A program made the position numbers and the translations under genes. From CBDDLD01 sp965250025 (GTDB lineage: Bacteria; Bacteroidota; Bacteroidia; Flavobacteriales; Flavobacteriaceae), in contig OZ252283.1 of the NCBI GenBank assembly GCA_965250025.1, positions 2,914,001-2,978,000 on the forward strand: a stretch of 64,000 nt of DNA. Direction: 5' to 3'. Shown in pieces: positions 1-6,753 of the stretch (within the stretch, counting starts at the first letter, position 1; every line of letters starts with the position of its first letter). The notes below the pieces were generated by a model. That model was given only the letters and a program-made list of their open reading frames with translations, did not search any database and was not told the origin of the DNA.

Positions 1-225
1 TAAGACCGAGAACTTAGCTGTAACCAGTTGAAAGGTCATGGCCATGAACGACAGTACTAATAAGAAAGTGATAAGCACAGCAGCATCTGCAAATGCATCT
101 GGTCCGAGCAGGCGTCCAAGTACTAAATTATACAAGTAATTACCTCCATTAACAACCAGAACACTTAGCATGAATAGCTGCTCTGGTGTGATCTTTTTTC
201 GTATGGTTTTAGCTAGTGTAATCAT
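1..225 (-). CDS. Polysaccharide flippase-like membrane protein, N-terminal part (cut by window edge)
   Basis: Reading the minus strand from the ATG at 225 gives an open frame that runs off the window, starting MITLAKTIRKKITPEQ and continuing into two hydrophobic stretches separated by a short turn containing YNLVLGRLLGPDAFADAA. A motif of this kind (N-Y-x-x-N-x-x-x-G-R-x-L-G-P-x-x-F) near the start is typical of the polysaccharide/oligosaccharide flippase family (Wzx-like, MATE superfamily), which moves lipid-linked sugar units across the inner membrane. The start overlaps the end of the upstream STAS gene by 17 bases, so the two are translated together. Only about 75 residues are visible, so the family call rests on the first two membrane segments. 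Confidence 0.7.
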   Translation of the reverse strand, partial: MITLAKTIRKKITPEQLFMLSVLVVNGGNYLYNLVLGRLLGPDAFADAAVLITFLLVLSFMAMTFQLVTAKFSVL

Positions 226-514
226 CTTTAAAGAGGTATTCGAGTTCAGCCGTTTTAAACTGCTCATTGATTTTAGTATTCGTTTTACCCAATACAAATA
301 ATTCTTTACTTCTTCGTTTTGCTTTACTGGTAATAAATTGCATCACGTTCAAAGCTTTCTTATCTATGGTTGTAACACCTTTAAGGCATATGACAATCTC
401 ATAGTAGGTATCGAGAAGTGTGTTGAAGTAGTTTGCTACTTCATAAGTTGTGGCTTCTACAAACTGCCCGTGCAATTCGTATACCCCTTTGTTATTTATA
501 ATATTTAAGTTCAT
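209..514 (-). CDS. STAS-domain-like protein, 101 aa
   Basis: A single small domain with alternating beta strands and helices (VYELHGQFV, YYEIVICLKGV, TIDKKALNVMQFITSKAK, KELFVLG) fits the STAS fold of anti-sigma-factor antagonists. The usual phospho-acceptor region (D-S/T-S-G) is replaced by TTIDKKAL, so classical Ser phosphorylation by an RsbW-type kinase is uncertain. It is preceded 34 bases upstream by a second STAS-like gene and overlaps a flippase-like gene downstream. A STAS pair beside a flippase suggests control of polysaccharide assembly or export. The fold is recognised from pattern; the role is inferred from context. Confidence 0.6.
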   Translation of the reverse strand: MNLNIINNKGVYELHGQFVEATTYEVANYFNTLLDTYYEIVICLKGVTTIDKKALNVMQFITSKAKRRSKELFVLGKTNTKINEQFKTAELEYLFKDDYTS

Positions 515-548
515 GATTGTTGATTTTGGGTGTTGAAATTATGCTTAG

Positions 549-827
549 CTATGCTGCATAAGCCTGTTTAAAATCGTCATAGATCTCTTTACAACCGTAA
601 CCGGTAATGTAAAAGTCCTTATTGTAGATCAATGCGTTTTTATAAAGCGTTTTTAATGCCATTAATCCATCTACATCAATTTCTGAAACGCCATCAATAT
701 TAAGGGTCAATTCTTGTTGCATGTTTAAGATCAATTGAAAGTGATTTCTAAAATGATCTGCAGTAATTGTATTTAATGTTCCTGCTAATACAAATGTTCC
801 GTTTTGTTCTGTAATTTTAAGTGCCAT
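549..827 (-). CDS. STAS-domain-like protein, 92 aa
   Basis: This is a paralogue of the next gene downstream: MALKITEQNGTFVLAGTLN lines up with that protein's N-terminus, and LTLNIDGVSEIDVDGLMALKTLYKNAL with its central strand and helix. The start at 827 is preferred to the in-frame ATG at 842 because it matches the paralogue's start. The phospho-acceptor region reads EIDVDGLMAL, without the usual Ser/Thr before Gly. It is the first gene of the STAS-STAS-flippase unit, and its upstream region (843-982) holds a LytTR-type repeat pair. Function beyond a STAS-like fold is not known. Confidence 0.6.
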   Translation of the reverse strand: MALKITEQNGTFVLAGTLNTITADHFRNHFQLILNMQQELTLNIDGVSEIDVDGLMALKTLYKNALIYNKDFYITGYGCKEIYDDFKQAYAA

Positions 828-878
828 AATTCTAATTTTCAATAAGTTATGCGTTTATTTCTGGTGTAAATATCTTCA

Positions 879-935
879 CAAACTCTATGTATGAGACTTT
901 AATTTCGACGGATGGTAGTTTGCTGTAGATGAATG
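879..935 (-). promoter_or_regulatory. LytTR-type 21-bp direct repeat and candidate promoter of the STAS/flippase unit
   Basis: Two direct repeats, TCGACGGATG (905-914) and TAGATGAATG (926-935), lie exactly 21 bp apart. The same arrangement occurs upstream of three other transcription units in this window. A near match to the Bacteroidota -7 element (CAAACTCTA at 879-887, i.e. TA-GAG-TTTG on the minus strand, one base longer than TAnnTTTG) sits between the repeats and the STAS start at 827. The order -7, first repeat, second repeat is the same as at the other three sites when read towards minus-strand genes, so the site is assigned to the STAS gene and not to the divergent plus-strand gene at 983. 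Confidence 0.6.
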
Positions 936-982
936 AACGGCATTTCCTGCTTAACTTGCAATTAGTAAATAACACTCAAACC

Positions 983-3043
983 ATGACCCAAAAGTTACAA
1001 TACCTTATCATCCTTTTTTGCCTGAGCTTTGGGCTTTATGCTCAAGACATGCAAAAAGGCTTCACCTACTTAGAAACCGGACAATACAAGGCTGCTGAGA
1101 CCTTTTTTGCTGAGATATTAAAGGTACATCCAGATAATAAAACGGCACGTTTATGTTATGGCAGAGCTATTGGGCTTAACGGTAAGCCAGAAATGGCTAG
1201 TGAGATTTTCAGTACACTGCTAAAGGACTACCCTAGCGATTTTGAAATTGAATTGAATTATGGTGAGGCGCTACTATGGAATCGTAAGTTTGTTGAAGCC
1301 AAAACCTATTATGAATCCCTGATAGCTAAAGACGCGCAGAGTTTCCCTGCGCTTTTAGGCTATGCCAATACCTTGTCTAACCTTAAACTTTATGCCGATG
1401 CTTTATCTTATGTTAATAAAGCTTTAATGGTATCTCCCGATAACCCTAATGCTTTAACCTCCAAAAAGTATATTTACTTAGGTTATGCATATCAAAATCA
1501 GCAAGCGCAACAGTATGTTGAAGCCGAAACCTTATTACTGGAAGGACTCTATCTATTTGAAAATGATAAAGACCTCCTTCTCAACCTTGCTAACCTATAC
1601 CTCATTATGGATGCCACGGATAAGGCTAAAGCCACTTATGAGCGTTTGTCTGAATTGCCACAATATCAAATGGAAGCGCTTAATGGCTTAGCACTTGTAG
1701 CACATCTTAAAGGTAAAGAAGGTACTGCTCTAAAACTGAGCACTCAAGCTTATGATCGTATTGTTAAAACTACGGCCCCTCAACTTAAACAACAAACAAC
1801 CGAGCGTTATGTACAGGCATTGATATGGCATAGAAAGTATAAAAAAGCACAGGCCCTCATTGACTCACTTATCACTACTGATCCCAAAGCGAGTTGGATA
1901 TTGGCTTTGCGTGCCACATTGAACATTTATAAAAGTGATTTCGAAGAAAGTCTGAAGGACTATGAATCGATACTAAGTACAGATAGCACATCTTTTGATG
2001 GTAATCTGGGAAAGGCCAATGCCTTAAATGCCTTAGGGCGTTATAGAGCAGCTTATACTGGTGCAGAGCGTACGCTAGAATTCTATTCGAATCAAAAGGA
2101 TGCGCTTTATTTTATTCAACAACTCGACACGCGTTTTTCGCCATTTACAGACACTAAAGCGAGTTATACTTTTGATAACGGCGACAACAAAGCTTATGCA
2201 TTCAACACAAGTGTTGCCGTTCCTTTATCTACCCGTTTTACACTCAATGGTGTTTATGGATATCGTTCTACTAAAAATACCGCAACTAATGCTGAAGCAA
2301 CTTCCAATGAATTTCAAGTGGGTATGACGTATCAGTGGTTGCCTCAACTAGCGCTTAATGCTAAATTGGGCTTGGTAAATGCTTCAGCTGACACTAATGA
2401 CTACACACAACTACTAACGAATATCTCACTGAATATAAAACCGTTTAAACTTCAAAGTCTGGTGCTAGGCTACCAGCGTGAACTTCAAAATTTCAATGCC
2501 GATCTGCTGGATCGAGAAATTGTAATGCATAACTTCTACGCCAATTACAATCTTAATACGAATTGCAATTTGGGGTGGTTTACCCAATATTATTTCACTT
2601 CTCAAAATGATGATAATACGCGCCATCTTTTATTTACCTCTTTATATTATACGTTTATGAATCAGCCGGTATTAAAAGGAGGTATCAATTACCAACACAT
2701 TACGTTTAAAGATCAGGTTCCTGAGTTCTATTTCAGTCCTGAACGTTTTAATGCGGTAGAAGTATTTGCTAATCTCATCAGAGATGAACGTTCGGTCAAA
2801 GTCAAATCTTGGTATTATAATGCTACAGCGGCTTTTGGTTATCAGTTTATTGAAAACAACGATAGCCAGAGTACCTATCGCTTTCAGGGTGCATTGGGTT
2901 ATAAATTCTCTGAACGTAGTCTTCTAAATGTTTATGGGACTCATAGTAATATTGCCTCGGCTACAGCAGCCGGATTTCGATTTACAGAACTGGGGCTTCG
3001 TTTTAAGTGGTATCTGACCGGAAAACCGATATTTACCCGATAG
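983..3043 (+). CDS. TPR protein with C-terminal YaiO-type outer membrane beta-barrel
   Basis: The ATG at 983 is chosen because it is followed at once by a signal peptide (MTQKLQYLIILFCLSFGLYAQ); the in-frame ATG at 929 lies inside the shared repeat element and adds a polar leader. The mature protein has about ten TPR-like repeats (roughly residues 25-400, for example NYGEALLWNRKFVEAKTYYESL and GNLGKANALNALGRYRAAY). A region of alternating aromatic strands follows (about 410-686) and ends in LGLRFKWYLTG-KPIFTR, matching the YaiO family of outer membrane beta-barrel proteins. Such TPR-barrel proteins are usually found with surface polysaccharide export, consistent with the divergent flippase genes. 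The substrate is unknown. Confidence 0.8.
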   Translation: MTQKLQYLIILFCLSFGLYAQDMQKGFTYLETGQYKAAETFFAEILKVHPDNKTARLCYGRAIGLNGKPEMASEIFSTLLKDYPSDFEIELNYGEALLWNRKFVEAKTYYESLIAKDAQSFPALLGYANTLSNLKLYADALSYVNKALMVSPDNPNALTSKKYIYLGYAYQNQQAQQYVEAETLLLEGLYLFENDKDLLLNLANLYLIMDATDKAKATYERLSELPQYQMEALNGLALVAHLKGKEGTALKLSTQAYDRIVKTTAPQLKQQTTERYVQALIWHRKYKKAQALIDSLITTDPKASWILALRATLNIYKSDFEESLKDYESILSTDSTSFDGNLGKANALNALGRYRAAYTGAERTLEFYSNQKDALYFIQQLDTRFSPFTDTKASYTFDNGDNKAYAFNTSVAVPLSTRFTLNGVYGYRSTKNTATNAEATSNEFQVGMTYQWLPQLALNAKLGLVNASADTNDYTQLLTNISLNIKPFKLQSLVLGYQRELQNFNADLLDREIVMHNFYANYNLNTNCNLGWFTQYYFTSQNDDNTRHLLFTSLYYTFMNQPVLKGGINYQHITFKDQVPEFYFSPERFNAVEVFANLIRDERSVKVKSWYYNATAAFGYQFIENNDSQSTYRFQGALGYKFSERSLLNVYGTHSNIASATAAGFRFTELGLRFKWYLTGKPIFTR

Positions 3044-3597
3044 TAGTTAAGCAACTATTCGATATGTTTGGATAGTAATCATACACACAAAATACGACTT
3101 CGAAATTGGAAGACGACATATATTATTCTCTATACTCAGGCATAGAATACGCTTAACATCCTCAAATCTAATATTAAGTATCTTTAGTTACCAACAACAA
3201 GTTGTTGTGAAAAATCGTTTCATATATGTAAAATCATTAGACTCATGAAAACAACTCATTCTTTATTCCTGTTATTTTTCATTAACATCTTTTTAGTTTC
3301 TAATATTTTAACCGCCCAGCATCAAAAAAACACATCACACCCGAGTAAGTTTTATAGGGATTTATATACCTATGACTACCAAAATGATCAAATGTTATAA
3401 AAATATGACATATAATTTTTTGAAAACATTAGCCTCATGGATTGACTAAAATTCCATGTGCATCTTGCGAGTACGGTTTACCAACAAAACTAAATCTTTC
3501 TATATCTAAGAACTTTTCACACCTGTCAATACCTGTCTATCGCTTCCAAGACAAACGTCCTGACTAAACAGCCAAAACTGTAATGTAATGATTTAAA
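3044..3597. other. Intergenic stretch with one small possible gene
   Basis: This 554-base gap between a plus-strand and a minus-strand gene contains one credible small open frame with a signal peptide (3245-3400). No clear rho-independent terminator, RNA gene or repeat was seen in the rest. Confidence 0.5.
3245..3400 (+). CDS. Possible small secreted peptide, 51 aa
   Basis: The frame opens with a convincing signal peptide: MKTTHSLF, a hydrophobic core LLFFINIFLVSNI, then LTAQ, the usual flavobacterial cleavage context. After cleavage only about 26 polar, tyrosine-rich residues remain (through YTYDYQNDQML) before the stop. It may be a genuine small secreted peptide or the truncated 5' end of a larger secreted-protein gene; no continuation was recognised in other frames downstream. 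Confidence 0.35.
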   Translation: MKTTHSLFLLFFINIFLVSNILTAQHQKNTSHPSKFYRDLYTYDYQNDQML

Positions 3598-4725
3598 TTA
3601 TATTTTAAACGCTGACCCATGAGTTTCAACGCTGATCTTTTTATCTCCTATTAAAGAATGTCTTGTACGCACTATTCCTTGATTAAATCTAACTTCAGAT
3701 AATTTTCTGGTAAATAACCGAATAATCTTCTCAGTGCTTTTATCTCTTTTTTTCGGTTTCTTTGATATATCTACCGGTGACGTTATATATAAATTTTGCG
3801 AATGGGTTTGGTATGTTTTAAGCATTTCCGGTTGAGGAAGTTTAGTACTTTTATTCCACGGAGACATTTTAGATATTGCGTGTGGAGATATTAGTTTTTC
3901 ATAAATCTTTTTATCATATCCATTTTCTGAGCCATGATGGGGTATTTTGTATATAATTGATTGGCCATTAATTAAATTAGAATTGTTAAATATATCTTTC
4001 CACCCCTCATTTTGCGCTATTGAGACTTCTAAGTCAGCACCTAATAGGGCAGTAAATTCACTATATCTGAGATAAATTACGGAGGATTTTTCATTAGCCG
4101 ATTTTTCGACAACTGTTTTTTTTGATAAATCAAAATTGCTAAAAAGAGTAGAAATTTCGTGGTCAAAATTGGCAATAACGGCATCAGAAGGAGATAAAGA
4201 ACATAATTCTGTCTTTATAACTTCACCACTTGATAGAGTCATATTTTTTGCATGTAAAACAAGATCGGACCTCATCCTTTTAACAATATTTTTATCGCCT
4301 CTCGTTTTAATTATCTCCATACAATCCTTGAATTCATTGAAAGAAGAAATAGATCCTTTCTTCATTTTTGCATAATCCATGTTTACATAATAAGTAAACA
4401 TTTTTGTGTTATTAACATGAGGAGCGCAAAACTCCGCATTTTCGCAAAGTTCAAGTGTTTTAGAGATGCCTAAAATATGGTCATTGTGCCAATGGGTACA
4501 AATAACAAACTTCACATTTGTTTTATAATCAACACCAATTTTAGAAAGATATTCAATAGATAATGGAAACTTAGTATCAGGATTGATGCAACTATCAATA
4601 ATAACCCATTCACAGTCGTTGATTTTTAGAACAACTGACTCACCATAACCCCCTCCTGTTCCAATTAAAGTTATTTCAATTTCATCTTGGGATGGAAGAG
4701 AAAAAAACTGTTCTTTTACTCCCAA
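3598..4725 (-). CDS. Metallo-beta-lactamase-fold hydrolase, 375 aa
   Basis: An MBL-fold protein with the metal motif T-H-W-H-N-D-H at residues 77-83 (H78, H80, D82, H83), a second-metal aspartate in LLGADLEVS, and PHHGSENGYD near residue 260. These features place it close to the ComEC/Rec2-like MBL group. It has no signal peptide or membrane segment, so it is cytoplasmic. The C-terminal 80 residues are basic (KKPKKRDKSTEKIIRLFTRK) and may contact nucleic acid. It is the last gene of a three-gene operon, overlapping the preceding gene by 10 bases. The substrate is unknown; nucleic acid or a nucleotide is a guess from family and context. Confidence 0.75.
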   Translation of the reverse strand: MGVKEQFFSLPSQDEIEITLIGTGGGYGESVVLKINDCEWVIIDSCINPDTKFPLSIEYLSKIGVDYKTNVKFVICTHWHNDHILGISKTLELCENAEFCAPHVNNTKMFTYYVNMDYAKMKKGSISSFNEFKDCMEIIKTRGDKNIVKRMRSDLVLHAKNMTLSSGEVIKTELCSLSPSDAVIANFDHEISTLFSNFDLSKKTVVEKSANEKSSVIYLRYSEFTALLGADLEVSIAQNEGWKDIFNNSNLINGQSIIYKIPHHGSENGYDKKIYEKLISPHAISKMSPWNKSTKLPQPEMLKTYQTHSQNLYITSPVDISKKPKKRDKSTEKIIRLFTRKLSEVRFNQGIVRTRHSLIGDKKISVETHGSAFKI

Positions 4726-5306
4726 ACTATATTGTCATTTAGACTGTCAGAGTTGTCAACAATGTTATCAATTTCTTCAGGTTCCAATGAAGCAATTCTT
4801 TTAAACCTTATTTCAGATTTTTTTATTACTTGACCATTTAGAGCAAAATAACCAAAAGTCCAATAGAAAACAGCACCAACAGAAAATAAATCTAGATCAT
4901 CTTTATCTATATCAATTAAATCGAATTCACCTATTTCATAAGTGCCTTCGTTGTCTTTTTCGTAGAGCTTTGCATTAAAATAATCATCATGAATTTCCAT
5001 AACATAACCAATAAGTTTTTTAAACTTTTTAGAGTAAAATCTATTATTTGAAAAGTTATGGGTCTTGATACTTGGAATATTATAAATTATCAAATCATCG
5101 AAATAATCCTTAATAATATCCTTACCTTTTAATGGACTGAATGACCAATAATTTTCTTGTGACAAAAGACTATTTCTATCATTTACTTTTTCAAAATGTA
5201 CATAATACTGATTTAATAATTTTCTATCACTTTCACTTTCTGCAGTAAAGGCTTTATCATTATAATCTTTCTCTATCCAGCTATTTTTGAAAATTGTACT
5301 ACTCAT
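4716..5306 (-). CDS. Unrecognised cytoplasmic protein, 196 aa, middle gene of MBL operon
   Basis: No family is recognised. The protein is acidic and aromatic-rich, with no signal peptide or membrane segment. Its centre reads as a beta-rich module (KLIGYVMEIHDDYFNAKLYEKD, GEFDLIDIDKDDLDLFSVGAVFYWTFGY), and the region FSVGAVFYWTFGYF is hydrophobic but too short and polar-flanked to be a clear membrane span. It overlaps the upstream gene by 8 bases and the MBL gene by 10, so the three products are made together and probably act together. A lineage-restricted operon of this form with an MBL effector is a plausible conflict system, but nothing in this protein proves it. Confidence 0.6.
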   Translation of the reverse strand: MSSTIFKNSWIEKDYNDKAFTAESESDRKLLNQYYVHFEKVNDRNSLLSQENYWSFSPLKGKDIIKDYFDDLIIYNIPSIKTHNFSNNRFYSKKFKKLIGYVMEIHDDYFNAKLYEKDNEGTYEIGEFDLIDIDKDDLDLFSVGAVFYWTFGYFALNGQVIKKSEIRFKRIASLEPEEIDNIVDNSDSLNDNIVWE

Positions 5307-5955
5307 AAAATCTTTTAATTAAGGAATCAAATACTTCTTTTGATTTATCAAAACTGCTTTTCCAATGATTGATAATAATATCTGGTATAGACCTATTATT
5401 TTTTACTCGTTTAAGTTCAATATGATAATTTAATTCAAAACGAATTCCATTAGTTTTTATTTTTTCAGACGTTCTTACTGTAGTCATATTTTTTACTGGA
5501 CCACTATCAAAAAAAGGTTCTGTGATTTTTAACTCAAATAATTTAGGATCATTTAAAGTTTCATTCCATATTTCATTGGGAGCTAACCAATTACCAAAGT
5601 CATAAAACTCTTTATCAGTATTTAATTCAAAGTCTAAATAATGATTTATTCCTATTCCACTTACAGGAGTTTCATTCAAAATTGAGAATATGCTTGTGGC
5701 TAAATCTTTTACTAAATCAAAATCAGCCTCATTTTCACAATTAATAACAAATTTTTCAGGAGAACATTGAATATTTACAAAGGATAAAGAAAAATTTGCG
5801 AGATCAGGGTGTATTATTTTTATGGTAGCATTTTCAACTTCTGATTCCCTTATTAATTTCTTGTATGCTAACCATGATGGGTTAACAATTGACGGGTTAA
5901 AATTACCTACTAATACAATTGATAAATTGTATATTACAGGTTTAGTAATGCTCAT
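5299..5955 (-). CDS. Unrecognised cytoplasmic protein, 218 aa, first gene of MBL operon
   Basis: No family is recognised. It starts MSITKPVIYNLSIVLVGNFNPSIVNPSWL, a pattern (N-L-S-I-V-L-V-G-N-F-N-P) found in proteins that begin with a short Rossmann-like or ferredoxin-like strand, and ends in a helix with alternating charges (HWKSSFDKSKEVFDSLIKRFYE). There is no signal peptide. It leads the tightly overlapping three-gene unit. Upstream (5956-6049) is very AT-rich and presumably holds the promoter. The unit is visibly richer in A and T than its flanks, suggesting separate origin. Confidence 0.6.
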   Translation of the reverse strand: MSITKPVIYNLSIVLVGNFNPSIVNPSWLAYKKLIRESEVENATIKIIHPDLANFSLSFVNIQCSPEKFVINCENEADFDLVKDLATSIFSILNETPVSGIGINHYLDFELNTDKEFYDFGNWLAPNEIWNETLNDPKLFELKITEPFFDSGPVKNMTTVRTSEKIKTNGIRFELNYHIELKRVKNNRSIPDIIINHWKSSFDKSKEVFDSLIKRFYE

Positions 5956-6049
5956 AAGGTTTAATTAGCTTTTCAAATATAATAAATCATTATTTAAAAT
6001 AATGTTAGAGAAATATTATTTTAAACCATTTGATTTTAGGTCTTTGGCA

Positions 6050-6490
6050 TTAAAACTCATAACTCAATTCTAAATCCACTAATATTTCTTCAGATTGACT
6101 TACAACCGTAATTACTTCAGAGAATCCATTGCTTGGAGTATATGCAATAAATCCAAAACTCGTCATGAAGTCATCGTCACTATTAAAATCGTAGTCCCAT
6201 ATATTTACTAAATACGGATTATCATATTCTTGTTATTTCTAAATTTGGAGTAAGGTAAAACTCATAAAAATTAGATGCATCAGCTAATGCATCCTCCGGA
6301 TTTGTAACACCTAAATCCCATCCACTACCATTATCAGTGTTTGGAAATACCTTTACAATAGCTTTAGTAATTATTACTCTGCTTGGAGCAACTTGTGTAG
6401 AACAGTTAGTTCCAGAATAACCTTCAGGACAGTCACATGCACAATTAATAAGAGTTCCACTATTTTGACAGGTAATAGTCTCACATGCAG
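6050..6490 (-). pseudogene. Broken EGF-like/C2-like secreted protein fragment (5'-truncated and frameshifted)
   Basis: Minus-strand translation from about 6490 gives an EGF-like cysteine pattern (CACDCPEGYSGTNCSTQ), then VAPSRVIITKAIVKVFPNTDNGSGWDLG and FYEFYLTPNLEITR. There the frame breaks near 6229. In the next frame it resumes as EYDNPYLVNIWDYDFNSDD through LVDLELSYEF and a stop at 6050-6052. The pieces together look like the C-terminal half of a flavobacterial surface lipoprotein with an EGF-like module and a C2-like domain. The 5' part is missing: upstream of 6490 the sequence changes abruptly to another broken gene on the opposite strand. Confidence 0.65.
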
Positions 6491-6494
6491 AACT

Positions 6495-6686
6495 GAAGCT
6501 ACCGTTCAGAAGATCAAGGCTTTATCTAATAAAACCTTTCAAACGGTTAGTTCTATTTCTGATATCGACCATAAGAATAAAGATCTCATTTTCGTAGCTG
6601 GAGAAGATAAAGGTCATAATGCGTGGACCAAGGTTTATAATAATGTTAATTTCTATAAATGGTTATTGCGTTTCCAAAAGAATTAA
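6495..6686 (+). pseudogene. C-terminal remnant of an alpha/beta-hydrolase (esterase/peptidase-like)
   Basis: The plus strand carries about 63 codons ending in a stop at 6684-6686. They read EATVQKIKALSNKTF, DLIFVAGEDKGHNAWTKVYNN and FYKWLLRFQKN. The G-H-x-x-W ... Y-x-W-L-L end is the usual C-terminus (catalytic-His region) of secreted prolyl-oligopeptidase/esterase-type hydrolases. The rest of the gene is absent: codons upstream of about 6495 belong to antisense EGF-module sequence. A longer open frame can be drawn from 6393, but its first third is that antisense sequence, so no real gene is called. Confidence 0.6.
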
Positions 6687-6696
6687 ATCCCAATAA

Positions 6697-6726
6697 AAAA
6701 GGCAAAAGCTAATGCTTTTGCCTTTT
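6697..6726. terminator. Bidirectional rho-independent terminator
   Basis: A 13-bp perfect stem AAAAGGCAAAAGC / GCTTTTGCCTTTT with a TAAT loop and A/T tracts on both sides lies between the hydrolase remnant and the end of the minus-strand gene at 6754. It serves the latter and originally the former. Confidence 0.85.
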
Positions 6727-6753
6727 ACAACCCAACGGGTCACTAACCTCAAT

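Noticed and set aside
929..982. Longer N-terminus for the YaiO-type protein starting at 929
   Set aside because: The ATG at 929 lies inside the 21-bp repeat element and would put 18 polar residues before the signal peptide; the start at 983 is better.
6393..6686. Plus-strand open frame of 97 codons
   Set aside because: Its first third is antisense to an EGF-like module; only the last 63 codons are real hydrolase sequence, so it is treated as a pseudogene remnant.
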